Assembly (NCBI GenBank): GCA_031081585.1
Contig: JAVHLY010000013.1
Span: 18,585-82,584 of the forward strand
DNA from: Armatimonadota bacterium
GTDB taxonomy: Bacteria; Sysuimicrobiota; Sysuimicrobiia; Sysuimicrobiales; Humicultoraceae
DNA length: 64,000 nucleotides
Reading direction: 5' to 3'
Positions 8,378-15,991 of this stretch are shown piece by piece. The position numbers and the translations under genes were made by a program. Every line of letters starts with the position of its first letter. Positions within the stretch are counted from its first letter, which is position 1. The notes under the pieces were generated by a model. That model was not told the origin of the DNA. It did not search any database and saw only the letters and a program-made list of their open reading frames with translations.

Positions 8378-8860
8378 GTGTGGCAGCTGCCCCGAGCCGT
8401 CAGTCTGGCCGCCGGTGCCGGTGAGGGCATCACTGCGCTGAATGCCTTCGACCAGGCCCTGGCCGCCGCCGGCGTGGCCGACCTGAACTTCATCCGCGTC
8501 ACCAGCATTCTCCCCGCGGGCGCGCGCCTCATCACCACCCCGCCGTTCCCGCCGGGGCTGCTCGTCCCGGCGGTCTACGCGCGCATCATCAGCCACACGG
8601 CCGGCGAGCGCATCGCCGCCGCTATCGGGGTGGGCATCAGCCGGGGGGACGGGCACGGCGTCATCATGGAGCACTCCCACACCGGTACCGCCGAGAACGC
8701 TGAGGCGGTGGTGCGCCGCATGGTGCGGGAAGCCTTCCACCAGCGCGGGCTGGAGCTCGAAGAGGTGGCCGTCGCCGCGAGCGAGCACACCGTGGAGCGG
8801 GTGGGCTGCGTGGTGGCCCTGGCGCTCTTCTGGCCCACGCCCACCGGACCGGCGCCGTGA
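8378..8860 (+). CDS. Pyruvoyl-dependent arginine decarboxylase
   Basis: Decarboxylates arginine to agmatine, the first step of polyamine synthesis, using a pyruvoyl group made by self-cleavage rather than PLP. The 160-residue product matches the PvlArgDC family along its length. The predicted processing site is the T42-S43 pair in RVTSILPAG, equivalent to the Ser-Ser site of the Methanocaldococcus enzyme; S43 would become the pyruvoyl group. The later GVIMEHSHTGTAENAE block carries the conserved Glu. The GTG start at 8378 follows a GGGGGG run. Its stop overlaps the speE start (GTGA), so the three polyamine genes form one operon. Confidence 0.92.
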   Translation: MWQLPRAVSLAAGAGEGITALNAFDQALAAAGVADLNFIRVTSILPAGARLITTPPFPPGLLVPAVYARIISHTAGERIAAAIGVGISRGDGHGVIMEHSHTGTAENAEAVVRRMVREAFHQRGLELEEVAVAASEHTVERVGCVVALALFWPTPTGPAP

Positions 8861-9720
8861 CCGCCTGGCTCACCGACCCCGGGGGCGAGAGCTTCGCCCA
8901 CACCTACCGCATCGACGCCGAGCTCTACCGGGGCCGCTCGCCCTACCAGGAGATCCGCGTCGTCCAGAACGCCGACTTCGGCCGCATGCTCATCCTGGAC
9001 GAGGCGGTGCAGACCACCGAGCGGGACGAGTTCATCTACCACGAGATGCTGGCCCACCCGCCGCTCGTGACCCACCCCGCCCCGCGCCGCCTGCTCATCA
9101 TCGGCGGCGGGGACGGGGGGCTGCTGGAGGAGGCGCTGAAACACCCGCTGGAGGCGGCGGTGATGGTGGAGATCGACCGGGAGGTCGTCGAGGTCACGCG
9201 CCGCTTCCTGCCGGCCATCCCGGGGGGCGCCTTCGACGACCCGCGCACGCGCGTAGTGATCGGCGACGGGGTGGCCTTCCTGCGGGAGACCGAGGAGCGC
9301 TTCGACGTCATCCTGGTGGACTCCACCGACCCCAAGGGCCCGGCGGTGGGGCTCTTCAGCCGCGCCTTCTACGCCGACGCGGCGCGGGCGCTCACCCCGC
9401 GGGGGATCATCGCCGTGCAGAGCGGCTCCCCGCTCTACCAGCAGCAGGTGATCCGGGACGTGCGGACGCACCTGGCCGCCCTCTTCCCCACGGTGGCCAC
9501 CTACCTGGCCCCCGTCCCCACCTACCCGGGCGTGCTGTGGACCTTCACCATGGGCTCGCGCGCCGGCGACCCGGCCGCCGTCCCCGCGGAGACCGTGGCC
9601 CGCCGCACGGCCGGCTTTGGCCTGCAGTACTACACGCCCCACGGCCACGCCGCCGCCTTCCGCCTGCCCCCCTTTCTGGCCCGGGACCTCGGCATTCCGC
9701 AGGAGGGGCCGTCCGCCTGA
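8857..9720 (+). CDS. speE: Spermidine synthase-family aminopropyltransferase
   Basis: Transfers an aminopropyl group from decarboxylated S-adenosylmethionine to putrescine, or to agmatine in thermophile-type pathways. The 287-residue protein shows the N-terminal YQEIRVVQNADFGRMLILD strand, the nucleotide loop IIGGGDGG and the catalytic loop VDSTDPKGPA. The GTG start overlaps the decarboxylase stop by three bases. No S-adenosylmethionine decarboxylase gene is in the window, so the aminopropyl donor must be made elsewhere. The gene order, with the synthase placed between decarboxylase and ureohydrolase, leaves open whether putrescine or aminopropylagmatine is the intermediate. Confidence 0.93.
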   Translation: MTAWLTDPGGESFAHTYRIDAELYRGRSPYQEIRVVQNADFGRMLILDEAVQTTERDEFIYHEMLAHPPLVTHPAPRRLLIIGGGDGGLLEEALKHPLEAAVMVEIDREVVEVTRRFLPAIPGGAFDDPRTRVVIGDGVAFLRETEERFDVILVDSTDPKGPAVGLFSRAFYADAARALTPRGIIAVQSGSPLYQQQVIRDVRTHLAALFPTVATYLAPVPTYPGVLWTFTMGSRAGDPAAVPAETVARRTAGFGLQYYTPHGHAAAFRLPPFLARDLGIPQEGPSA

Positions 9721-9721
9721 G

Positions 9722-10609
9722 GTGTTCCTGGCGGCCCGACCGGCAGGGCAGCCCGACACGCCTCGCCCCGGGCTCGCCCCGACAGGGCCGACCGGCGCCT
9801 CAGACCACGCACGCCCGCCTGCGGCGACGCTGCTCGGCGTCCCGTACGACCGCACCGCCAGCTTCCGCCGTGGGGCCCGCGACGGCCCCGCCGCGGTGCG
9901 GTGGGCGTCACAGTCCATCGAGTCGTACAGTCCCGTGCTGGGACGCGACCTCGAGGAGCTGGCGCTTCTCGACGCCGGAGACCTCGACGTGGCGCTGCGC
10001 TCCCCTGAGGCCATGGTGGAGGCGGTGGCTGCGGCGGTGGCGGCGGCGCAGGGGCTGCCGGTGCTGCTGGGCGGCGACCACACGGTGAGCGTGGGGGCGG
10101 TCCGGGCCCTGGCCGCCCGCCACCCGGACCTGGGCGTGGTGGTCCTGGACGCCCACCTGGACCTGCGCGACGCCTACGAGGGGGAGCGCTGGTCCCACGC
10201 CACCACGGTGCGCCGGCTGGCGGAGACGGTGGGGTGGAGCCGCCTGGGGGTGCTGGGCGTGCGCGCGGGGACCCGGCAGGAGTTCGCGGACGCGGCGGGG
10301 CTGGCGTTCGCAGAGCGGCGGCTGCACCTGCCCCCGGGGGCGTGGGCACGTCTGGAGGGGCATCCCCTCTACCTCTCCGTCGACATCGACGTGCTCGACC
10401 CTGCCGACGCCCCGGGGACGGCCAACCCCGAACCCGCGGGCCCGCGCACGCAGGCATTGCTGGACCTCCTCCGGGTGATGGCCCCGCTCCGCGTGGTGGG
10501 GTTGGACGTGGTGGAGGTCGCGCCCGCCTATGATCCGTCGGCTCGGACGGCGGTAGTCGCGGCCTCGATCGTGCGGGAGGCGGTCCTCACCTGGGCCGGC
10601 CGGGCCTAA
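9722..10609 (+). CDS. speB: Agmatinase/arginase-family ureohydrolase
   Basis: Hydrolyses agmatine (or aminopropylagmatine) to urea and the amine, closing the arginine-to-polyamine route. Mn-binding motifs are all present: GGDHTVS, DAHLD and SVDIDVLDPA. The start is taken as GTG 9722, just after the speE stop, giving 295 residues and the expected LLGVPYDRTASFRRGARDGP N-terminal segment at about residue 40. AGGAGG at 9701-9706 is 15 bases upstream, a long spacing, so a slightly later start cannot be excluded. Its TAA overlaps the stop of the convergent dipeptidase gene within the four bases CTAA. Confidence 0.9.
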   Translation: MFLAARPAGQPDTPRPGLAPTGPTGASDHARPPAATLLGVPYDRTASFRRGARDGPAAVRWASQSIESYSPVLGRDLEELALLDAGDLDVALRSPEAMVEAVAAAVAAAQGLPVLLGGDHTVSVGAVRALAARHPDLGVVVLDAHLDLRDAYEGERWSHATTVRRLAETVGWSRLGVLGVRAGTRQEFADAAGLAFAERRLHLPPGAWARLEGHPLYLSVDIDVLDPADAPGTANPEPAGPRTQALLDLLRVMAPLRVVGLDVVEVAPAYDPSARTAVVAASIVREAVLTWAGRA

Positions 10610-11532
10610 CGGCCCCACACCCTCCGGAAGACGCGGAGGGCGTTTTGCCCCAGGATCCGCGCCACCGCCTCGCCCGCGTAGCCCCGGTCCACCAGCGCCC
10701 TGGTCAGGTTGGGCAGGCGGCTCACCTCCTCCAGCCCTGCCGGGACCTGCGTGATCCCGTCGAAATCTGAGCCCAGGGCGACGTGGCGCACCCCCATCAC
10801 CTCCGCCATGTGGTCGATGTGCGCCACGACGCGCTCCAGAGTGGGCGCCCCCAGGAAGGGCGGGTAGAAGTTCACGCCCACCACCCCGTCCCGCGCGGCG
10901 ATGGCCCGCAGCTGCGCGTCGGTGAGGTTGCGGCGGTGGGGGTGGACGGCCGCGGCATTGGAGTGGCTGGCCACGACCGGCCCCGTCGTCACCTCCAGCA
11001 CCTGCCAGAAGGCCGCCTCGGAGAGGTGGGAGACGTCGACGACGATCCCCTCGCGCTCCAGGCGGCGGACCACCCGACGGCCCAGCGCCGTGAGGCCGCC
11101 GTGGCGCTGCTCGAGCGCCCCGTCGGCGAGCGGGTTCGGGAAGTTCCAGGTGAGGCCGGCCATGCGCACGCCCGCGCGCACCAGGTCCGCCACTGCCTCC
11201 TCCCGGCCCGCCAGCGCGTCGCCGAGGTTCTCCACGCTCACCACCGCCGCCACCCGACCGGCACCCACCGCCGCCTCCAGGTCCGCCATCGTGCGCACGT
11301 GCGCCACCGCTGGGGCGTGACGGCGCAGCGCTGCCTGGAAGGCTGTGAGGAGCTCGGCCAGGCGGGCGGGGCCGTGGAGGGCCTCGCGGGGGTGGACGAA
11401 TGCGGCGAAGACCTGCACGGTCACGCCCCCCTGGTGCAGCCGCGGGAGGTCGACGTGTCCCAGGCCGCCGCCCGCCAGGTCGCGCCGCCCGGCGGCCAGG
11501 TCGAGCAGCGTGTCGGCGTGCAGGTCGACCAC
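10606..11532 (-). CDS. Membrane dipeptidase (peptidase family M19)
   Basis: Zinc dipeptidase of the renal dipeptidase family, hydrolysing dipeptides (including D-amino-acid-containing ones) or related amides. Metal ligands and active-site segments are visible: VVDLHADTL at the N-terminus, VSVENLGD, VDVSHLS, SHSNAAAVHPHRRN and SDFDGI. The GTG at 11532, two bases after the preceding stop, gives a 308-residue protein that starts directly at the metal-binding HxD motif. There is no signal peptide, so it should be cytoplasmic. It is the last gene of the sigma/anti-sigma operon, an unusual place for a dipeptidase. Confidence 0.88.
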   Translation of the reverse strand: MVDLHADTLLDLAAGRRDLAGGGLGHVDLPRLHQGGVTVQVFAAFVHPREALHGPARLAELLTAFQAALRRHAPAVAHVRTMADLEAAVGAGRVAAVVSVENLGDALAGREEAVADLVRAGVRMAGLTWNFPNPLADGALEQRHGGLTALGRRVVRRLEREGIVVDVSHLSEAAFWQVLEVTTGPVVASHSNAAAVHPHRRNLTDAQLRAIAARDGVVGVNFYPPFLGAPTLERVVAHIDHMAEVMGVRHVALGSDFDGITQVPAGLEEVSRLPNLTRALVDRGYAGEAVARILGQNALRVFRRVWGR

Positions 11533-11534
11533 GA

Positions 11535-12347
11535 TCAGGGGGCCAGCTGGACGACCCGCGCGGCGACCACGGGCGGACGCCCCTCCCCCCACACCGTCGC
11601 CCGCATCCCCGGCGCGATGAACGCCATGGGGCGCAGCGCCGCGCCCCACAATACCCAGGTCTCCTCGTCCACGGTGACGATCGCCCCGCCGGAGAGGACG
11701 AACCCCGTGCCGTCCCAGGCCACGGCCACGCGGCCGCTCACCTGGGTGGCGCGGCGGGGGTCGAAGCGCACCGTCACGGTGCGCGCGCTGACGGAGCCGT
11801 CGGCGTTCGCCGTCCCCACCACCTCCACGACGGCCAGCCGGGGGACCGACGGCGCCCCCCGGAGCTGCGTGGTCCCGGTGAGGAGGACGGTGAGCAGCGT
11901 GTTGTCGGCCCGCAGCACCGAGAGCGTCCGCTCCCCTACGGCGATGGCCACGCCCTCGACGGCGCCCGTCGCACTGAAAAGACGGGCGGTGCGGGCCGGA
12001 CCGCGTGCCTCGGGAACTCCCACGACGAGGGCCACCAGGCCTCCGGCGACCCGCACCGCCCGCACCTCCACGACCAGCCCCGGGACCAGCCGCGTCCGCC
12101 CGCCGATGCGCGTCCCCTCCACGAGGCGGCAGGTCACGGTCCCCCCCTCGGCCAGGCGGAGGGTGAGGACCGACGGGCTGACCGCCACCACCACGCCGCG
12201 CAGACGCACGAGCCCCAGCGGTTCCTCCGCCCCGCGCCCCTTCCCCCGGTGGGGCGCCGCGTGCAGGGAGAGCGCTGGCACCGTCCCCGCCGCGAGCAGG
12301 ACCACCAGTACCAGAGCCAGGGCCGGGGCACCCGGGCGCATCCTCAT
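11535..12347 (-). CDS. Secreted protein with DUF5666-like beta-barrel repeats
   Basis: Unknown function. The 270-residue product has a signal peptide (residues about 3-31) and then three or four repeats of a short all-beta unit of the form GVVVAVSPSVLTLRL...GTRIGG...LVPGLVVEVRA, which resembles the DUF5666 OB-like fold. The repeats lie at about 48-105, 125-185 and 200-270. The ATG overlaps the upstream stop by four bases (ATGA). Its place between an RseB-like protein and a dipeptidase in an ECF sigma operon suggests an extracytoplasmic role in envelope sensing, but this is inference. Confidence 0.65.
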   Translation of the reverse strand: MRMRPGAPALALVLVVLLAAGTVPALSLHAAPHRGKGRGAEEPLGLVRLRGVVVAVSPSVLTLRLAEGGTVTCRLVEGTRIGGRTRLVPGLVVEVRAVRVAGGLVALVVGVPEARGPARTARLFSATGAVEGVAIAVGERTLSVLRADNTLLTVLLTGTTQLRGAPSVPRLAVVEVVGTANADGSVSARTVTVRFDPRRATQVSGRVAVAWDGTGFVLSGGAIVTVDEETWVLWGAALRPMAFIAPGMRATVWGEGRPPVVAARVVQLAP

Positions 12348-13438
12348 CCGCCCACCCGCGCGGCCAGGTCGAGGAGGATCCCCAGCGGGGCGCTCCCGGC
12401 CACGACCAGCCGCACCCCGCGCGCTTCCCAGGTGACCAGCAGGAACGGCCCCACCTCCAGCACCCGGTAGGTCCGGGCGCCGTGTACGACCGCCCGGCCG
12501 GCCTGGAAGTCGTGCGCGGCCAGGCGGCGGGCGGGCACCTGGAAGAGCGAGACCGGTCCCGCCCCGCCCTCGTAGCGCAGGTGGACGCCGCTCACCGAGC
12601 CGTAGCGCACCAGCGCGGCGCCGCGCAGGCGCCAGCCCGCCGGCGGCGGCCCGGGGCGCAGGATGGCGAATCCGGCCTGCCGCTCGACCACGCCCAGCGG
12701 CGCCAGCCGCTCCTCTTCAGGGAAGAGCGGGAAGATGCGCGCGCCGGCGGGCGCCCGGAAGCGGAAGAGCGCCTCGGGCAGGTTGAGGCTGAAGGAGATA
12801 CGCGTGAAGTAGGCCAGGTAGACGACCTCGCCGGCGCGGCGCTCCTCGACGCGCAGGGGCGTCCCGGTGGCCTGGTCGACCCACAGCCGTCGCACCATCC
12901 CGCCGCGCCGGTGGGCCAGCGCCACGACGAAGGTCGGACGGCCGAGCACCTCCTCCGTCCCCTCGACGGTCATCCTGTAGCCGGCGCGCAGGTCGCGCAG
13001 GGCCCGCTCGGGGTCGTGCGGCTGCCGGGTCAGGCTGGGGCCCTGGAAGGCGGTGTGCAGCGCCGGTTCGTAGTGCCAGGCTTCGACGCCGTTGTCCACC
13101 ACCAGCCGCCCGGCAGCCTCGTCCGGGGTGAGGAACTGCAGCCGCAGCTTGTTCGGCCGCTTGTGCAGCTCCTGGAGGGTGATCGTCTCCGCCACACCGC
13201 CTCGTGACGTGGAGATGACCTTCGTCCCCTCGTAGTCGATCACGCTGGGCGCCAGGATGACGCTGCGGACGATGGCCTCGGCCGACAGCGGCGCCTCTCG
13301 CCCCTGCACTGCCGCGACGCCCGCCGCTGCCGCGAGGACCAGGACCGTCAGCGCGGCCGCCGTCACCGCCGCCAGGCCGACGCGACCCCTCAGGGCTTCG
13401 CCCGCCACCCGGCATCGCCTCCGGACGCCGCCGCTCAC
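12344..13438 (-). CDS. RseB/MucB- or LolA-like exported protein linked to the sigma factor
   Basis: Probable extracytoplasmic sensor acting with the anti-sigma factor. The 364-residue product has an N-terminal hydrophobic segment (about 18-36) followed by a LolA/RseB-like half-barrel (about 45-235) with DYEGTKVISTSRGG, the KLRLQFL strand and GVEAWHYEP. A second domain (about 255-360) corresponds in place to the RseB C-terminal domain. In proteobacteria RseB binds lipoproteins or LPS and protects RseA from cleavage; the position directly after the anti-sigma gene is the same here. The GTG at 13438 overlaps the anti-sigma stop (GTGA). The precise family needs a profile search. Confidence 0.65.
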   Translation of the reverse strand: MSGGVRRRCRVAGEALRGRVGLAAVTAAALTVLVLAAAAGVAAVQGREAPLSAEAIVRSVILAPSVIDYEGTKVISTSRGGVAETITLQELHKRPNKLRLQFLTPDEAAGRLVVDNGVEAWHYEPALHTAFQGPSLTRQPHDPERALRDLRAGYRMTVEGTEEVLGRPTFVVALAHRRGGMVRRLWVDQATGTPLRVEERRAGEVVYLAYFTRISFSLNLPEALFRFRAPAGARIFPLFPEEERLAPLGVVERQAGFAILRPGPPPAGWRLRGAALVRYGSVSGVHLRYEGGAGPVSLFQVPARRLAAHDFQAGRAVVHGARTYRVLEVGPFLLVTWEARGVRLVVAGSAPLGILLDLAARVGG

Positions 13439-13947
13439 CGGCGGGCCTCCTCCGTCGCGCCCACCAGGGCCAGGTTGGCCTGGGTGACGACGAAGCCCAG
13501 GTAGGCCGGGTCGGCCAGCGGGTCGTCCGCGGCCACGGTGATCGCGTGCTCGCGCACCAGCAGGTCGAGCCCGAACTCGGCGGCCCGCAGGCGGTCGAGC
13601 TGCCCGCGCACCAGCGTCACCGCGAGCAGCAGCACGACGGCGACCACGGCCAGCGCCGGGGCCGGGCGCGCGCGGATGGCGTCGAGCCACGCCCGCACCG
13701 CCGGCAGGCCCCGGGTCCGGGGTGCGGCCTCCCGCTGGAGCGTCCGCCGCAGCTCCGGCCAGAAGTCCTCCGGCAGCGGCCGCTCGGGGAGAGCGCGCAG
13801 CAAGGCCCTGGTCTGGCGCAACGCCTCCAGCTCCTCCCGGCAGGCAGGGCAGCCGTCCAGGTGGCGCTCCACGGCCCTGGCCTCCTCCGGGGTGAGCTCC
13901 CGGTCGAGGTAGGCCGAGAGCTGTCGGCCGATGCGATCGTGGGTCAT
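13435..13947 (-). CDS. Zinc-finger anti-sigma factor (ZAS type), single-pass
   Basis: Membrane anti-sigma factor that should hold the adjacent ECF sigma factor inactive. The N-terminal zinc-binding motif H-x3-C-x2-C is at H29, C33 and C36 (RHLDGCPACREEL). A single transmembrane segment lies at about residues 97-113 (PALAVVAVVLLLAVTLV), leaving about 55 extracytoplasmic residues. The start codon overlaps the sigma stop by four bases, and its own stop overlaps the RseB-like start by four. Length (170) and layout match RsiW/RseA-type proteins with zf-HC2 domains. Release is probably by regulated proteolysis, by analogy. Confidence 0.88.
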   Translation of the reverse strand: MTHDRIGRQLSAYLDRELTPEEARAVERHLDGCPACREELEALRQTRALLRALPERPLPEDFWPELRRTLQREAAPRTRGLPAVRAWLDAIRARPAPALAVVAVVLLLAVTLVRGQLDRLRAAEFGLDLLVREHAITVAADDPLADPAYLGFVVTQANLALVGATEEARR

Positions 13948-14693
13948 TCCCTCCTCGACCCCTCCTCCGTCCGCCCGCGGTCGTCCGTCCGCCCGCGGTC
14001 GTTCTGGACGCCCCCGGTGCCCGGCGCGCGGCCTCCTGGCTCCGCGGGGTCGGGACGCCCTGGCGGCGCCACACCCCGCCGCCGCTCCTCCATCACCGGA
14101 CGGAGGCGCGCCTGGAGGATCTTCCGCGCGCGGTGCAGCCGCGACTTCACCGTCCCGAGCGGCAACCGCAGCATCGTGGCGATCTCCTCGTAGGCGTGCC
14201 CCTCGATGTCGCTCAGGATGACCACCATGCGTAGCTCGACCGGCAGCGCCAGCAGCGCCGCCTGGATGCGCGCGTCCAGCGTCCGGTCGATCACCGCGTC
14301 CGGGACGTCCCCCCAGGGGTCGGGGAGCTCGCGGGCGACCTCCTCCCCCTGCGGGGTGAGCGCCGGGGCGTCCAGCGACTCGACGCGCACCCGCGGCCGC
14401 TTGCGCAGGAGGTCGATGTGGAGGTTGCTGACGATGCGGTAGAGCCAGCCCTCCAGCGGCTGTTCCGGGTCGATGCGCCGGAAGGCCCGGAAGACCCGGA
14501 TGAAGGCCTCCTGGGCCAGGTCCTTCGCGTCCGCCTCGCTGCCGGTCATGCGGTAGGCGATGTTGTAGACGAGGCGGCCGTACCGCTCGACCAACGCCTC
14601 GTACGCCGCCAGCTCCTCAGGCGTATAGGGCCCGCTCCTCCCCCCAGGGGCGTCAGGGCGCCCGCGGTCGTCGTTCGTCTTTGGTATACGCAA
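13944..14693 (-). CDS. ECF RNA polymerase sigma factor (RpoE/SigW type)
   Basis: Alternative sigma factor. Region 2 runs from about residue 25 (EELAAYEALVERYGRLVYNIAYRM) through DAKDLAQEAFIRVFRAF, and region 4 includes ILSDIEGHAYEEIATMLRLP with GTVKSRLHRAR. A hydrophilic C-terminal tail of about 45 residues contains a tandem 6-residue repeat (see 13966-14001). The start is uncertain: TTG 14693 is the only upstream in-frame option and has a weak ribosome-binding site. Coupled to the anti-sigma gene. Targets are unknown; autoregulation is possible because a TGAAAC/CGTATA pair lies just upstream. Confidence 0.88.
   Translation of the reverse strand: MRIPKTNDDRGRPDAPGGRSGPYTPEELAAYEALVERYGRLVYNIAYRMTGSEADAKDLAQEAFIRVFRAFRRIDPEQPLEGWLYRIVSNLHIDLLRKRPRVRVESLDAPALTPQGEEVARELPDPWGDVPDAVIDRTLDARIQAALLALPVELRMVVILSDIEGHAYEEIATMLRLPLGTVKSRLHRARKILQARLRPVMEERRRGVAPPGRPDPAEPGGRAPGTGGVQNDRGRTDDRGRTEEGSRRE
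13966..14001. repeat. 18-bp tandem duplication in the sigma factor tail
   Basis: Two perfect adjacent copies of TCCGTCCGCCCGCGGTCG (13966-13983 and 13984-14001) encode a repeated DRGRT(D/E) hexapeptide near the sigma factor C-terminus. A related CGCCCGCGGTCGT occurs near the start of the same gene at about 14658-14672. The length is a multiple of three, so the frame is kept. Probably slippage in a disordered tail. Confidence 0.85.
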
Positions 14694-14714
14694 CGGCCAC
14701 TCGTCGAGGTTTCA
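14685..14714 (-). promoter_or_regulatory. Possible ECF-type promoter at the comEA/sigma junction
   Basis: On the minus strand TGAAAC (14714-14709, overlapping the comEA stop) is followed 18 bases later by CGTATA (14690-14685). This resembles the SigW-class consensus TGAAAC-N16-CGTA, but the spacing is two bases too long. If active, transcription would start inside the annotated sigma ORF, so either the sigma start is further downstream or the motif is fortuitous. Confidence 0.25.
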
Positions 14715-15311
14715 CGGCACGCGCAGGTGCGGACGCAGGCGCGCCAGGAGGCGCGGACCCACCCCGGGGACCTCCAGGAGGTCTTCCAGGGTTTGGAACG
14801 GGCCGCGCGTGCGGCGGTGTTCGATGATGCGCGCCGCCAGGACCGGGCCGATCCCGGGAAGGGCCTCGAGCTGGGCGGCCGTGGCCTGGTTCAGGGAGAC
14901 CGGGGTCCCGCCCCCCGCGGGATCTTGGGGCCCCCCACGCCTCGCCGCCCCGGCTTCTGCCGCAGGCGGCGCCGGGTCGGGGCGCGACGGGACGTAGACC
15001 CGCTCTCCGTCGCGCACTGGCTGCGCCAGGTTCACGGCGTCGAGGTCGGCGCGGAACGTGGGACCGCGGGCCGCCCGGATCGCATCGCTCCAGCGCGCCC
15101 CCGGCGGCAGGCGGTACACGCCGGGCAGGACCACCTCCCCGGCCACGTGCACCAGCACGTGCGGCGCCGGCGCGGGGGTGCCCAGCACGACCGGCTCACC
15201 TGCGGGCCTGGCCACCATCGCCCGCCCCACCAGGAGGAGGCCGGCCGCACCCACGAGGAGGAGCGCCGCCTGGCCGGCCCGCGTGGCGCGTGGCTGCGCA
15301 TCGCTTTCCAA
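14712..15311 (-). CDS. comEA: ComEA-like competence DNA-binding protein
   Basis: Membrane-anchored DNA receptor that binds double-stranded DNA outside the membrane during transformation. The 199-residue product has one N-terminal transmembrane segment (about 14-33), a SLBB domain (about 50-110, [19 protein letters not shown]...[17 protein letters not shown]) and a C-terminal double helix-hairpin-helix (about 137-199) with [15 protein letters not shown] and [14 protein letters not shown]. The start is TTG 15311, the only in-frame choice before the membrane segment. No comEC or comEB is next to it. It lies 18 bases upstream of the sigma gene and could be cotranscribed. Confidence 0.9.
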   Translation of the reverse strand: MESDAQPRATRAGQAALLLVGAAGLLLVGRAMVARPAGEPVVLGTPAPAPHVLVHVAGEVVLPGVYRLPPGARWSDAIRAARGPTFRADLDAVNLAQPVRDGERVYVPSRPDPAPPAAEAGAARRGGPQDPAGGGTPVSLNQATAAQLEALPGIGPVLAARIIEHRRTRGPFQTLEDLLEVPGVGPRLLARLRPHLRVP

Positions 15312-15369
15312 GGGATTCGCCCCGCCTCCCCCGATCTCCCATCTCCTTGATCGGCGCGGGGCCGGCGCT

Positions 15370-15960
15370 TTACCCCCCGGTCACGATGTTCACCAAGCCG
15401 GGGCGAGGGTGGATCAGGCGCCGCACCCGCCGTCCCGCCATGTTCCCGGGCCAGCGAGGTGCGGCAGCGCGGGCACCAGTCCACGGGCCCCGGCGCCCGG
15501 TACGCCAGACCCCGCGCGAACATCTGCAGGAAGAACCACTGCGTCCAGCGGTAGTAGCGCGGCTCGCAGGTCACCCCCTCGCGCGACCAGTCCCACATCG
15601 CCCCCATGGTGCGGAACTGCCGGCGCATGGCCTCGATGTTCCGCATCGTCCAGGTGGAGGGGTGGAGGCCGTGGCGGATCGCGGCGTTCTCCGCCGGCAG
15701 CCCGACGGCGTCGAAGCCGACGGGGAAGAGGACCCTGGCACCGCGCATGCGCTCGTAGCGCGCCCGTGCGTCCGCCGGGACGTAGGCGAACCAGCGGCCC
15801 ACGTGCAGCAGCTCCCCTGAGGGATAGGGGAACATCGTCAGGATGTAGCGCTTGGGGCCGGGATCGCCCTCCGAGGCCCGATCGAGCCCTTCGGCCTCCC
15901 ACCGGGCTCGCCAGCGGGCCTCGATGGTGTGGGCGTCGTAGGGCGGGATGCGCTGGGCGG
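15370..15960 (-). pseudogene. Internally deleted leucyl-tRNA synthetase paralogue
   Basis: Remnant of a second leuS. From about 15960 the minus strand encodes an LeuRS N-terminus: [15 protein letters not shown], then PYPSGE, a changed HIGH box (HVGRW), [14 protein letters not shown] and [14 protein letters not shown]. Similarity stops near 15434. Immediately after, in another frame, come RRVRRLI and RPGLVNIV and a TAA at 15370-15372, matching the extreme C-terminus of the intact LeuRS (RVRKF..., PGRLVNIV). About 660 central codons are thus missing. The N-terminal part is in frame with the intact leuS after its TGA, with no start codon before ATG 15835. Divergence from the neighbour is considerable, so this is not a recent duplication. 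Confidence 0.85.
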
Positions 15961-15991
15961 TCGGGACGGCTAGGACGCGGCGAGCCCCACC

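Noticed and set aside
15032..15835. A 267-codon ORF as a functional short LeuRS-like protein
   Set aside because: It lacks the first ~40 LeuRS residues and runs out of homology near 15434 into comEA antisense; the matching C-terminal tail is in another frame.
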